A DNA stretch of 64,000 nt from Paeniglutamicibacter psychrophenolicus (GCF_017876575.1 NZ_JAGIOE010000001.1:2046001-2110000), one strand, 5' to 3'; shown: positions 18,966 to 28,317, counted from the first letter of the stretch. Notes: generated by a model not told the origin, from the sequence alone. Made by a program: numbers and translations.

Positions 18966-19227
18966 GAGAATTCCTGTTCGTTCAATGTCCCGGGTTGCCA
19001 ATCAGGTCAGCGCGAGCTTCCACCTCCAAGGCTAGCCACGACACATACCATTTCCTACTTTGGTGGCGCCTGTGATCAAGCCGACTCAATCCGGCGGTTC
19101 ACGTGGGTTGCCCGATAAGATGGACGAAGTGCGAAAGCCGCAATCATGCGTGCCCGACCTGGAAGGTTGGACTCGTTGGGGTCATTCGCTCTCGACGACC
19201 ATGAATCTCCAGGAGAGGACGAAGCAC

Positions 19228-21306
19228 ATGCCGAAAGCGGACTTCAACCAAGAGTTCCCGACCCGTGCTTCCCTGCGGCGCGCCCGCCAAGCCGAAGTGG
19301 CAGCACAAGAACAGGCCAAGGACCAAGCGAAGAAGGCCGCGGCAAAGCCTCGGGTGCTGGATGAATTCGATGCCGTTCCCGAAGCCGGCCTCGAAGGAGC
19401 CCCGGCCGCAACCGCCAAGCCAGGACCTGCCGGCCCTGTCAACACCGCAGGCGCCGCAACCGCCAAGCCAGGACCTGCCGGCCCTGTCAACACCGCAGGC
19501 GCCGCAAACGCCAAGACCGCACCGACAGCCGCGTCGAGCGCAACGGCCCCCGCAAAGCCGCAACCCAAACCGGCTCCGTCAGCTTCGGTGAGGCCCGCAC
19601 CCGCAGCCGCCGAACCCGCCCCGGAGAAGGGCGGCAACGACACCAAGAACGTGAACAAGCCCGCTGCCGCTGCGCAGGCGCCGACAATTGCCAAGCCCGC
19701 GGCCAAACCAGCAGCACCAGCGCCAGCAGCCGCAAAAGCACCGGATGCCAAGGCCGTGCCGCCCAAGGCCGAGGTGCAGACTGCAGCCGTCGCCAAGCCC
19801 GCGGCCCCAGCTGTAAACGCCGCCAAGCCCGCCGCGCCCGCAGCCACTGCTTCCCCGAAGCCTGCCGCGGCCGCTGCCCCGGCCAAGCCCGCTGCCCCGG
19901 CCGCGAAGCCGGAAGCTGCCAAGCCGGCGGCCACCCCCGCAGCAAAGCAGGCTCCCGAGGCGCCAAAGCCAGCACAGGCCGCCGCCACACCTGCAGCGAA
20001 ACCCGCTCCAGCCGCAGCAAAGCCCGCACCTACCGTGGCAAAGCCTGCTCCGGCGGCCGCAACGCCCGCAGCAAAGCCTGCTCCCGCGGCAGCTACCCCC
20101 GCAGCAAAGCCTGCTCCCGCGGCCGCCACACCGGGTGCGAAGCCCGCGGCAACACCCGCCAAGCCGACGGCCGCGACGGACAACAAGCCTGCCGCTGCCC
20201 CAGCCAAGCCTGCTGCACCCAAGCCGGTTGCTCCGAAGCCGGTCGAACCCAAGGCCACCGGCAACCCTGCAGCGCCCGCCGCGGCAGCGGCCAAGGCCGC
20301 GGAGACCGCCGCACCGACCGAGGACCTCACGACGCCCGAAGGACGCCGCCAGGCCTTCCGCGAGATGAACCCGGCAGCCGGGACCCGCGACACGTTCCTG
20401 CGCCCCGAGGACGAGACCACGTTCCGTGCCGAACGTGGTTTCCGCGGCTTCCTCACTCGCCTGGGCTTCAACATGGAACCCTCGGCCGAGGAAGTCGAGG
20501 AACGCAAATGGCGTCGCGTCGTCGGCACCCGGATCACCGAACACAAGACCATCTCCGTGGTCAACGGCAAGGGCGGAGCCAACAAGACTCCCACCGCGGT
20601 GCTGCTCTCGGCCGTCTTCGGCCGCAACACCGGTGACCCGGTCCTGGTCTGGGACAACAACGGAACCCGCGGAACCCTGGGCTGGCGCACCGTCCAGGGG
20701 CCGCACACCGCCCATTCCATGGACCTGCTGGCTGCCGCACCGCGGCTCAAGGACGTGAAGGTCGGGGATCCCGTCATCCACGACTACACGCACTATCAGC
20801 CAGAGGACTGCTACAGCGTCCTGCGCACCGACCCGACGTTGCTGGCCAGTGAGCAGTTCGTCAACGCCGCGGACTTCGACGCGCTGCACTCGATAGCTTC
20901 GCGCTTCTTCTCCCTGACCATCATGGACTCGGGCAACGACGAGTCGGCCGAACGCTGGATGCGCATGATCGACCACACCGACCAGCTGGTCATCGCCAGC
21001 ACCACCGTGGAGGAACACGCCGAGGCCGGCGCCCTGCTGCTAGAGGCCTTGGCCAAGCGCGGGGGACACTACAAGGATCTGGCCCAGAACGCCGTCGTCA
21101 TCGTTTCCCAGCACCAGCCCCACGGCAACAGCGAACAGCTTGACCGCATCGCCCACGGCTTCGGCCGCCTGGCCCGCTCCGTAGTCACAGTCCCCTACGA
21201 CGCGGCACTGGTCAAGGGGCAGATCCGTTTTGAGGGACTGCGCCCGGCAACGCGCCGGGCCTGGCTGCACGCCACCGCCGCCGTGGCCGGGGCACTGCAC
21301 GGCTGA
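19228..21306 (+). CDS. ParA/MinD-like ATPase with long Ala-Pro-Lys linker
   Basis: A 692-residue protein with three parts: a basic N-terminus (about 1-55), a low-complexity Ala/Lys/Pro linker (about 55-360), and a MinD/ParA-type P-loop ATPase. The deviant Walker A is GKGGANKT (about residue 446), with the DNNGTRG switch-I segment and a Walker B-like LTIMDSGND. Overall shape resembles actinobacterial Pro/Ala-rich ParA-like proteins such as EspI of type VII secretion loci, but no secretion genes are near. A membrane- or DNA-positioning role is inferred only. CAGGAGAGG precedes the chosen ATG. The DUF2797 gene starts 1 nt after the stop. Confidence 0.82.
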   Translation: MPKADFNQEFPTRASLRRARQAEVAAQEQAKDQAKKAAAKPRVLDEFDAVPEAGLEGAPAATAKPGPAGPVNTAGAATAKPGPAGPVNTAGAANAKTAPTAASSATAPAKPQPKPAPSASVRPAPAAAEPAPEKGGNDTKNVNKPAAAAQAPTIAKPAAKPAAPAPAAAKAPDAKAVPPKAEVQTAAVAKPAAPAVNAAKPAAPAATASPKPAAAAAPAKPAAPAAKPEAAKPAATPAAKQAPEAPKPAQAAATPAAKPAPAAAKPAPTVAKPAPAAATPAAKPAPAAATPAAKPAPAAATPGAKPAATPAKPTAATDNKPAAAPAKPAAPKPVAPKPVEPKATGNPAAPAAAAAKAAETAAPTEDLTTPEGRRQAFREMNPAAGTRDTFLRPEDETTFRAERGFRGFLTRLGFNMEPSAEEVEERKWRRVVGTRITEHKTISVVNGKGGANKTPTAVLLSAVFGRNTGDPVLVWDNNGTRGTLGWRTVQGPHTAHSMDLLAAAPRLKDVKVGDPVIHDYTHYQPEDCYSVLRTDPTLLASEQFVNAADFDALHSIASRFFSLTIMDSGNDESAERWMRMIDHTDQLVIASTTVEEHAEAGALLLEALAKRGGHYKDLAQNAVVIVSQHQPHGNSEQLDRIAHGFGRLARSVVTVPYDAALVKGQIRFEGLRPATRRAWLHATAAVAGALHG
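19405..19500 (+). repeat. Exact 48-bp tandem duplication inside the linker
   Basis: Units 19405-19452 and 19453-19500 are identical and encode two copies of a 16-residue block (AATAKPGPAGPVNTAG). A third, diverging unit begins after them. Confidence 0.9.
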
Positions 21307-21307
21307 G

Positions 21308-22243
21308 GTGGCAACCCCCGCCCTGCTCTGCCGCGGGATCCGCTGGCCAGCGGCCCCCGGAACCCCGTCGCTGGTCCTCGATGATGAAAACCAGCACGCC
21401 CGCGACGTGGCGCTCGAAGAGGGAACCCGGCTTGGCTTCACGGTGCTGCCCGGACGCTGGTGCCTGGGTCACCAATTGATCGCCGACAGGACCCACCGCA
21501 CCCTAGTGCCCTGCCCGACCGGCTCCCTGGTTGCCAGCGGCACCCAGTGCGCACCTTGCGAGGCCGCCGACCAATCCCGGCCGATGCATGAATTCCATCG
21601 CACGGGCCGCGCTTCTCCTGGCCTGCGCGACTACCTGGACCAGCCGCACTGGCTCTACGTGGCGACGTTCGCCCAGGGAACCACCAAGGTCGGCACGGCC
21701 GCGAACCCCAGCAAGTGGCGCCGCCTGGCCGAACAGGGCGCGATCAGCGCCCGCTATGTCGCCTGGTGCCCCGACGGGGTCTCGGTGCGCAACCTCGAGG
21801 ACCTTCTCACCAGCGAGCTTGGATTCACCCAACAGGTCAGGGCCAACTCCAAGGTCCGCGGCCTGCTGGAAAACCACGCGACCACCGCGGAACTCGATGA
21901 GCTCAACGCGTCCAGGGCCGAGGCCGCGCGCACCCTTCTCGCCCAGCTGGACCCGGGAACCCTGGCCGGTTCGCATGCGGTCGAGGAAGCCTGGACCCCG
22001 CCGCCCCAGGGACAGGTCCTGCTGGCCGGGTTCGACGCCCACCGGCTGCAGCCCTACCCGGGGAACCTGGCCGAAGGATCCCACGGTTTTTGCGTGGCCG
22101 CGGTCTCCGGGCAGGTGCTGGGCGTGGAATTGGGCGGGCAACCGGAGATGTTCGTGGCCAATGCGGCACTGTTGAAGGGGCGCAAGCTGGCGCTGGGCGA
22201 ACATGTGACACAGTCGCCACCGGTCCAGGGCGCACTGTTCTAA
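21308..22243 (+). CDS. DUF2797 family protein
   Basis: A 311-residue protein recognised as DUF2797, of unknown function. A Cys/His-rich segment (WCLGHQ, LVPCP, QCAPC) could bind zinc. It is followed by LYVATFAQGTTKVGTA and RRLAEQGA, which resemble the strand pattern of GIY-YIG nuclease-like folds (inference). The GTG at 21308 directly follows the stop of the ParA-like gene, suggesting translational coupling; earlier starts lie inside that gene. Confidence 0.72.
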   Translation: MATPALLCRGIRWPAAPGTPSLVLDDENQHARDVALEEGTRLGFTVLPGRWCLGHQLIADRTHRTLVPCPTGSLVASGTQCAPCEAADQSRPMHEFHRTGRASPGLRDYLDQPHWLYVATFAQGTTKVGTAANPSKWRRLAEQGAISARYVAWCPDGVSVRNLEDLLTSELGFTQQVRANSKVRGLLENHATTAELDELNASRAEAARTLLAQLDPGTLAGSHAVEEAWTPPPQGQVLLAGFDAHRLQPYPGNLAEGSHGFCVAAVSGQVLGVELGGQPEMFVANAALLKGRKLALGEHVTQSPPVQGALF

Positions 22244-22275
22244 GCCGATTTGCGGCGCTGAATTAGGATTGGAGC

Positions 22276-22569
22276 ATGACCAATACCCCCTGGGAAGCTT
22301 CCTCCGGACTGTACAAGAAACTGGCCATCGGGTCGATGGTGGTTTCGGGCACTGGCATCGTCCTGGCCCTGATCGGTGCCAACACGCACAACCGGCCGCT
22401 GATGTACACGGCCATGGGCATCATCGGCATCGGACTGGTGACCCACATGATCGGGATGGGGATCCGCGCCCGCGACGCCAGGGCCTGGCGCGTCTCCCAG
22501 GGCCTGGTCCGGCCCCGGCCGCCCAGGCGCGGCAAGCGCAACAAGAACACCCCCGGGGACACCCCCTAG
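22276..22569 (+). CDS. Small membrane protein, 97 residues
   Basis: Two hydrophobic helices (around LAIGSMVVSGTGIVLALIG and TAMGIIGIGLVTHMIGMGI) and a basic, Pro-rich tail. GGAG precedes the ATG. Function unknown. Same direction and close to the DUF2797 gene, so probably in the same transcript. Confidence 0.7.
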   Translation: MTNTPWEASSGLYKKLAIGSMVVSGTGIVLALIGANTHNRPLMYTAMGIIGIGLVTHMIGMGIRARDARAWRVSQGLVRPRPPRRGKRNKNTPGDTP

Positions 22570-22639
22570 CAGGATCCCGGGCCCCACAGCTTTCACACCC
22601 AAGCATCAGCACTCGTCCCACACAGGAGCGGCACAACCG

Positions 22640-23089
22640 ATGAGCATCAATCCCGACTTGGCAGGCCGGATCTACCCGGCCCAGGAGCCCTACGTGGTGG
22701 GCCGCGAAAAGATCCGCGAATTCGCCGCCGCCGTGAAGGCCACCCACCGGGCCCACTACGACGTTGACGCCGCGGCCGAACTGGGCCACGGCGACCTGCT
22801 GGCCCCGCCGACCTTCGCGATCATCGTCGCCCAGCGCGCCGACGCGCTGTTGGTCAATGATTCGACCAGCGGCATCGACTTCTCCCGCGTGGTGCACGCC
22901 GACCAGCGCTTCACCCACCACCGCCCCATCGTGGCCGGGGACCAGCTGGTCGCCGAACTGCACGTGGACACCGTGCGCGCCATGGGCGGCGGGGCCATGA
23001 TCAGCACCCGCGCCGAGATCGCCACCGTCGACGGCGAAAAGGTCGCCACCACCGTTTCCTCGATTTTGGTACGCGGAGAGGACCAGTAA
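22640..23089 (+). CDS. UPF0336 / FAS1-type hotdog dehydratase subunit
   Basis: A 149-residue MaoC-like hotdog protein of the UPF0336 group, related to the HadA/HadC subunits of mycobacterial (3R)-hydroxyacyl-ACP dehydratase. Conserved features are PPTF and VVHADQRFTHHRPIVAGD. It overlaps the next gene by one base (TAATG), and the pair likely forms a heterodimer. In bacteria without mycolic acids the substrate is unclear; fatty acid metabolism is inferred. Confidence 0.88.
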   Translation: MSINPDLAGRIYPAQEPYVVGREKIREFAAAVKATHRAHYDVDAAAELGHGDLLAPPTFAIIVAQRADALLVNDSTSGIDFSRVVHADQRFTHHRPIVAGDQLVAELHVDTVRAMGGGAMISTRAEIATVDGEKVATTVSSILVRGEDQ

Positions 23090-23529
23090 TGATCGACTTC
23101 GACACCCTTGAAAAGGGCCAGCAGATAGGCTCCACCACCGTTTTCGTGAACCGCGCGGACCTGGTGCGCTACGCCGGCGCCTCGGGGGACTTCAACCCCA
23201 TCCACTGGAACGAGCGCTTCGCCACCGAGGTCGGGCTGCCCGGGGTCATCGCCCACGGCATGTTCACCATGGGGGCCGCGGTGCAGCTGGTCACCGACTG
23301 GGCGCAAGACCCCGGCGCCATCGTGGACTACCAGACCCGCTTCACCAAGCCCGTCCCCGTCGCGGACCCGGCCGGAACCAACCCGTCCGAGACCCGGGGC
23401 ACAGCCATCGAGGTCGTGGGCACCATCGGCGCACTGGACACCGAGGCCCGCACCGCCCGCGTGGACCTGGTGGTCAGCGTCGAGGGCACCAAGGTCCTGG
23501 TCAAGGCCCAGGCCGTGGTGCAACTCTGA
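23089..23529 (+). CDS. MaoC-like hotdog dehydratase subunit (HadB-like)
   Basis: A 146-residue MaoC domain with the hydratase-2 catalytic motif: Asp and His in SGDFNPIHWNE, then GVIAHGMFTMG. The preceding subunit lacks this motif, so this is the catalytic partner. The pair directly precedes an MFS gene and murB, an arrangement I associate with Micrococcaceae. Confidence 0.9.
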   Translation: MIDFDTLEKGQQIGSTTVFVNRADLVRYAGASGDFNPIHWNERFATEVGLPGVIAHGMFTMGAAVQLVTDWAQDPGAIVDYQTRFTKPVPVADPAGTNPSETRGTAIEVVGTIGALDTEARTARVDLVVSVEGTKVLVKAQAVVQL

Positions 23530-23585
23530 AACCAGCACCGGAATCCGCGGCGCCCGCCCCGGCCGGGCGCCGGGGCAACCCCGAG

Positions 23586-24779
23586 GTGATTCCCTGGCGC
23601 AACGGCGTGCTCGCGCTGTACCTGGGCTCCGGGTTGCTGCTCTCCACGCTGGTCTCCCGGCTGCCCTCGGTGCGCGACGCGCTGGGGCTGAGCCACGGGG
23701 AGGTCGGCCTGCTGCTGCTGTGCATGACGGCCGGGTCCTTCGCCTCGGTCTCGGTCTCCGGGTTCGTGGTGATGCGCCTGGGCTCCAAGCGGACCCTGGT
23801 GCTCGCCGCCTCGCTGGCCGCCGTGTCGCTGGGCATGGTCGGCCTCGCGGCCGCCGGCATGCACTCGCTGCTGCTCACCGGGACCGCGCTGGGGCTCATG
23901 GGGGCGGGCAACGCCGCCTGGAACGTCTCCTCCAACGTCCAGGGGGCCGCCATGGAGCGGGCCCTGGGCGTGCCGATCATGCCGGTGCTGCACGGCTTCT
24001 TCTCCGTGGGCACCGTGCTGGGCGCCGCGGCCGGGGCCCTGGGCGCCGCGCTGCACCTGCCCATTTCCTGGCACTTCGCATTGATGTCCGTGGCCGTGCT
24101 GGCCATCATCCACACCGGCACCCGGACCTTCAGGCCCGATGCCTCCAACGTCGGGTCCGGGCACTCCAACAAGTCGCTGCTGGCCGACGCCTGGCGCGAA
24201 CCGCGCACCATGCTGCTCGGCGTGCTGGTGCTGGGCATGGCACTGGCCGAGGGCGCGGCGGGGGACTGGGTCGCCCTGGCCCTGTCAGACGGCTACGGGG
24301 CCATCAACTCCGTGGGCGCCATCGGCTACGGGGTCTTCGTCACCGCGATGACCCTGGCCCGCCTCGGCGGCGGGTTCGTCCTGGCCCGGCTCGGGCGCGT
24401 GGTGGTCATCCGGATCTCCGCGGCTTCCACCCTGGCCGGACTGCTGCTCTTCGTCTTCGGGCCCTCGATGCACACGGCCTTCGCGGCCCTGGTGTTCTGG
24501 GGCCTGGGGGTCGCGCTGAGCTTCCCGGTGGCGATGACCGCGGCGTCGGATGACCCGATGCGTGCCGCCGCCCGCGTCTCGGTGGTCTCCACCATCGGCT
24601 ACGGCGCGTTCCTGGGCGGGCCCCCGCTGCTGGGCCTGCTGGCCGATGCCGTCGGGCTGCTGCATGCCCTGGGCTACGTGGGCATCCTCGTGGCCGTCTC
24701 CTTCTTCCTGGCCCCGGCCGCCGGCCCCCGCAAGGCCGCCGCCGTGCCGGAACCCGCAACCAACACCACCGAACACTAA
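23586..24779 (+). CDS. MFS transporter
   Basis: A 397-residue major facilitator with about 12 hydrophobic segments. It resembles the YbjJ/fucose-permease-like group (VSRLPSVRDALGLSHGEVGLLLL at the N-terminus, given here in part only; RLGSKR loop between helices 2 and 3). Substrate unknown. The GTG at 23586 is used; the frame is open upstream to the dehydratase stop, so a slightly earlier start is possible. Only 13 nt separate it from murB. Confidence 0.85.
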   Translation: MIPWRNGVLALYLGSGLLLSTLVSRLPSVRDALGLSHGEVGLLLLCMTAGSFASVSVSGFVVMRLGSKRTLVLAASLAAVSLGMVGLAAAGMHSLLLTGTALGLMGAGNAAWNVSSNVQGAAMERALGVPIMPVLHGFFSVGTVLGAAAGALGAALHLPISWHFALMSVAVLAIIHTGTRTFRPDASNVGSGHSNKSLLADAWREPRTMLLGVLVLGMALAEGAAGDWVALALSDGYGAINSVGAIGYGVFVTAMTLARLGGGFVLARLGRVVVIRISAASTLAGLLLFVFGPSMHTAFAALVFWGLGVALSFPVAMTAASDDPMRAAARVSVVSTIGYGAFLGGPPLLGLLADAVGLLHALGYVGILVAVSFFLAPAAGPRKAAAVPEPATNTTEH

Positions 24780-24792
24780 GGCGCACACCACC

Positions 24793-25869
24793 GTGAACAC
24801 CCAGCTGCTCGCACCCCTGACCACCACCGGCGTCGGCGGCCCCGCCGGCACGTTCGTCCGAGCGCACACCGAAGCGCAGATCACCTCCGCGGTGGCCGCC
24901 GCGGACGCGTCCGGGGAGGAACTGCTGATCGTCGCCGGCGGCTCGAACCTGGTGATCGACGACGCCGGGTACCCCGGCACGGTGCTGCAGGTCGCCAATC
25001 GCGGGGTGGTGATGGGCAAGAAGCTCTCCGACGGGCGCATCCGCGTGGACATCGCAGCCGGGCACCCGTGGGACGACGCCGTCGCCCAGACCCTGGCCGC
25101 GGGGCTCTCGGGGCTCGAGGCCCTGTCCGGGATCCCCGGATCGGCCGGGGCCACCCCGGTGCAGAACGTCGGCGCCTACGGCTCCGAGGTCGCCCACACG
25201 CTGCTCGAGGCCAAGGTCTACGAACGTGCCACGGGCACCACCACCCACTTCGGGAATGCCGGGCTGGGATTCGGCTACCGCGATTCGCTGCTCAAGCGCA
25301 CCACCGCCAACGGCTCCCCGCAATACGTGGTGCTCTCGGTGTCCTTCGCGCTGGAGGCCCGGCCCGACTCCGCACCGATCCGCTACAAGGAGCTGGCCCG
25401 CACCCTGGGCGTGGCGGTGGGCGAACGCGCCGACGCCGCGGCGGTGCGCGCCACGGTGCTCCGGTTGCGTGCCTCCAAGGGCATGGTGCTGGACGCTGCG
25501 GACCGCGACACCTATTCCACCGGCTCCTTCTTCACCAACCCGATCGTCCCGGCCGCGGTGCTCGACTCGCTGCCCGAAGGCGCCCCGAACTTCCCGGTGG
25601 ACACCCCGGGCATGGTCAAGCTCTCGGCGGCCTGGCTGATCGAGCAGGCCGGCTTCGCCAAGGGCTTCGGGCTTGCCGGCACCGCCGGAGAGCAGCTGGC
25701 CGGAGGGCGGGCGGCGCTGTCCACCAAGCACACCCTGGCCATCACCAACCGCGGACACGCGTCCAGCGCCGACGTGCTGGCCATTGCCCGCGCGGTGCGC
25801 GCCGGGGTGCTGACGCGCTTCGGCATCGAGTTGCACAACGAGCCGCTCTTGATCGGCTGCGCCCTGTAG
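24793..25869 (+). CDS. murB: MurB, UDP-N-acetylenolpyruvoylglucosamine reductase
   Basis: MurB makes UDP-N-acetylmuramate for peptidoglycan using FAD and NADPH. The 358-residue protein has the FAD-binding GGGSNLVIDD-like segment (AGGSNLVIDD), SGIPGSAGATPVQNVGAYG, the catalytic Ser region STGSFFTNP and the final Glu in LHNEPLLIG. The GTG at 24793 fits the family N-terminus; the longer open frame lies inside the MFS gene. Confidence 0.95.
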   Translation: MNTQLLAPLTTTGVGGPAGTFVRAHTEAQITSAVAAADASGEELLIVAGGSNLVIDDAGYPGTVLQVANRGVVMGKKLSDGRIRVDIAAGHPWDDAVAQTLAAGLSGLEALSGIPGSAGATPVQNVGAYGSEVAHTLLEAKVYERATGTTTHFGNAGLGFGYRDSLLKRTTANGSPQYVVLSVSFALEARPDSAPIRYKELARTLGVAVGERADAAAVRATVLRLRASKGMVLDAADRDTYSTGSFFTNPIVPAAVLDSLPEGAPNFPVDTPGMVKLSAAWLIEQAGFAKGFGLAGTAGEQLAGGRAALSTKHTLAITNRGHASSADVLAIARAVRAGVLTRFGIELHNEPLLIGCAL

Positions 25870-25887
25870 GGAATCGTGGGGTGCACC

Positions 25888-27024
25888 ATGGCACCGCACC
25901 CGATCAAGCTCAGTAGCCCGCAGCGCACCGCCGTCGCGCGCATGCGCCTGGCCGCCCAGGGCCTGCTGCCGCGCATTCCCGTGGCCACCATGGCGGCGGG
26001 GGCGTCCAGCCCGGCCGGCGTCGTCTCGGCGATGGGCATGGTCCAGGCCCAGGACCTGCCCCAGGGATGCTGGGCCGTGGGGGTGCGGCTGCCGGGTTCC
26101 GGGCTCAGCGACATCCACGCGGCCCTGGCCGACGGGTCGGTGATCCGCTGCTGGGGCGCCCGCGGCACGCTGATGCTCATCGCCCCGGCGCTGCACGCCG
26201 TCTTGCTCTCGGTCACCGGACCGCGGATGGACGCCGCGATGGCCGCGACCCGGGCGGCGGAAGGCATCACCGAGGCCGAAATCGCGCGCCTGGCCGATGT
26301 CGCGCTCGAACGCTGCTCCGGGGCCGGGGCAACCCGTGCCCAGCTGCTGGCGGCCTTCGAACAGGCAGGTTCCAGCATCGCCGGGCAGCGCGGCTACCAC
26401 CTGATCGTGGCGGTGAGCCTGCGCGGGGTGATCGTGCAGGGCCCGATGGAGCCCGGCAGCAACACCCGCCAGCTGTTCATGGCCACCGACCAGTGGATCG
26501 GGCGCCGCGAGCCCTCCCCGGACCCCGAGGAGGCGCTGCGGCTGCTGGCCGGGAACTACATCCGCTCCCACGGGCCGGCGACCGCCGCGGATTGCGCCTG
26601 GTGGCTGGGCATGCCGCTGGTTCCGGTGCGCGGGGCGCTTGCCGCGCAGCAGCGGCAGCTGCCCGGGCGCTCGCTGGGCGGGGAGGTGTTCCACTTTGCC
26701 GAGGAGCATTCAAACCGCTGGGCAAGCCTGCACGGGGCACGCGGGATGCTCGCGCTGCCGGGTTTCGACGAATTCCTGCTGGGCTACAAGGACCGCTCTG
26801 CGGCGCTGGCCCCCGAACACGCCCAGGCCGTGACCCCGGGAAAGAACGGGATCTTCCTGCGGACCCTGGTCTCCTCCGGGCACGTGGTGGGGACCTGGGC
26901 CGTGGAGGGCAGCGGGGGAACCCTGCGCGCGCGAAGCACCGTCTTCGAACCGGCGCACTCGGCCCGCAACGAGGCAGCGATCCGGCGTGCCATGCAGGCC
27001 TACATGGATTTCCGGGCTTCCTAA
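25888..27024 (+). CDS. Winged-helix protein, AlkZ-like DNA glycosylase family
   Basis: A protein of about 378 residues of the HTH_42 (winged helix DNA-binding) family that includes AlkZ/YcaQ, glycosylases that unhook DNA crosslinks and bulky alkyl adducts. The region MVQAQDLPQGCWAVG holds the QxQ/QxD-type catalytic motif, and CWGARGTLMLI is the following conserved segment. ATG at 25888 is used; GTG at 25876 is an alternative. Whether it is a repair enzyme or a member of unknown role cannot be decided by eye. Confidence 0.75.
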   Translation: MAPHPIKLSSPQRTAVARMRLAAQGLLPRIPVATMAAGASSPAGVVSAMGMVQAQDLPQGCWAVGVRLPGSGLSDIHAALADGSVIRCWGARGTLMLIAPALHAVLLSVTGPRMDAAMAATRAAEGITEAEIARLADVALERCSGAGATRAQLLAAFEQAGSSIAGQRGYHLIVAVSLRGVIVQGPMEPGSNTRQLFMATDQWIGRREPSPDPEEALRLLAGNYIRSHGPATAADCAWWLGMPLVPVRGALAAQQRQLPGRSLGGEVFHFAEEHSNRWASLHGARGMLALPGFDEFLLGYKDRSAALAPEHAQAVTPGKNGIFLRTLVSSGHVVGTWAVEGSGGTLRARSTVFEPAHSARNEAAIRRAMQAYMDFRAS

Positions 27025-27130
27025 ACGGGCCTCCCCAACGTGCTTCCAAGAGCTCGACGGCGGCCCGGGTCCAGGCAGCCGCCACCGACTCCCGCCCCCG
27101 GGGTTCCGGACAGTCACCTTCCGGGCACGC

Positions 27131-27190
27131 AAAAGGCCGGCCGCCGCCCGCAGCCCCGGCCAGGGGGCAACGGACGGCGACCGGCCGGCA
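27131..27190 (-). terminator. Terminator of asd (minus strand)
   Basis: On the minus strand GCCGGCCGGTCGCC pairs with GGCGGCGGCCGGC over a loop and ends in CTTTTGCG. Confidence 0.6.
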
Positions 27191-27198
27191 AGCTGTGC

Positions 27199-28317
27199 CT
27201 AGAGGCGGCCCTGCGCGATGGCCAGCATGCGGCGCAGCGGCTCGGCAGCGCCCCAGAGCAGCTGGTCGCCCACGGTGAAGGCGGAGATGTACTTCGGGCC
27301 CATCTCCAGCTTGCGGATGCGGCCCACCGGGATGTCCAGGGTGCCGGAGGCGGCGACCGGGGTCAGCGCGTCGACGGTGGCTTCCTTGGTGTTCGGTACG
27401 ACCTTGGCCCACTCGTTGTCCTCGGCCAGCAGCTTCTCGATCTCGGAGACCGACAGGTCCTCGGTGAGCTTGAGGGTCAGGGCCTGGGAGTGCGAGCGCA
27501 TGGCGCCGATGCGGACGCAGAGCCCGTCCACGACGACCTTGTTGGCCTCGGTGTTGCCCAGGATCTTGTTGGTCTCTACCCCGGCCTTCCACTCTTCCTT
27601 GGACTGCCCGTTGCCCAGGTCCGAGTCGATCCACGGGATCAGCGAGCCGGCCAGCGGCACGCCGAACTGGGTGGCGTCCAGCCCGCCGCGCTGGGCGGCA
27701 AGGACCTTGCGGTCGATTTCCAGGATCGCGGAGGCCGGGTCGTCGAGCTCGGAGGCAACGTGGTTGTTGATGTCGCCGAACTGGGTCAGCAGCTCGCGCA
27801 TGTGCCGGGCGCCGCCGCCGGAGGCCGCCTGGTAGGTCATCGAGGTGCCCCACTCGACCAGGCCGTTCTTGAACAGCCCGCCCAGGCCCATGAGCATGCA
27901 GGAGACGGTGCAGTTGCCGCCGACGAAGTCCTTGGTCCCGTCGCCCAGCGACTTGTCGATGACGTTGCGGTTGACCGGGTCAAGCACGATCACCGAGTCG
28001 TCGTTCATGCGCAGGGTTGAGGCCGCATCGATCCACAGGCCGTCCCAGCCGCGCTTGCGCAGGTCGCCGTGGACCGCCGAGGTGTAGTCCCCGCCCTGGG
28101 CGGTGACGATGATCGGCAGCTTGGCCAGGGTGTCCAGGTCGTAGGCGTCCTGCAGGGCGGGTGCGCCCTCGGCGAAGGCCGGGGCCGCGCCGCCTGCATT
28201 GGAGGTGGAGAAAAATACTGGGTCGAGGTTCGCGAAGTCGCCCTCGTCCTGCATGCGTTGCATCAGGACGGAGCCGACCATGCCGCGGTAACCGACAAAG
28301 CCAACGGAAGAAGTCAT
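27199..28317 (-). CDS. asd: Aspartate-semialdehyde dehydrogenase (E. coli type)
   Basis: Asd reduces aspartyl phosphate to aspartate semialdehyde for lysine, threonine, methionine and diaminopimelate. The 372-residue protein has the N-terminal [13 protein letters not shown] nucleotide loop and catalytic Cys136 in GGNCTVS, which match the gammaproteobacterial class rather than the shorter class with GATGQVG usual in actinobacteria. No second asd is seen in the window. Monocistronic by context. Confidence 0.94.
   Translation of the reverse strand: MTSSVGFVGYRGMVGSVLMQRMQDEGDFANLDPVFFSTSNAGGAAPAFAEGAPALQDAYDLDTLAKLPIIVTAQGGDYTSAVHGDLRKRGWDGLWIDAASTLRMNDDSVIVLDPVNRNVIDKSLGDGTKDFVGGNCTVSCMLMGLGGLFKNGLVEWGTSMTYQAASGGGARHMRELLTQFGDINNHVASELDDPASAILEIDRKVLAAQRGGLDATQFGVPLAGSLIPWIDSDLGNGQSKEEWKAGVETNKILGNTEANKVVVDGLCVRIGAMRSHSQALTLKLTEDLSVSEIEKLLAEDNEWAKVVPNTKEATVDALTPVAASGTLDIPVGRIRKLEMGPKYISAFTVGDQLLWGAAEPLRRMLAIAQGRL

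Noticed and set aside
19405-20160. CRISPR-like or minisatellite array
   Set aside because: The repeats are in-frame coding repeats of an Ala-Lys-Pro linker without unique spacers.
19144-21018. Long minus-strand frames antisense to the ParA-like gene
   Set aside because: They arise from the Ala/Pro/Lys repeat codons read backwards; low-complexity Gly/Cys/Arg or Ala-rich products without motifs.
24406-26709. 767-residue open frame on the minus strand
   Set aside because: Antisense shadow of the MFS gene, murB and the AlkZ-like gene, each of which has clear family motifs.
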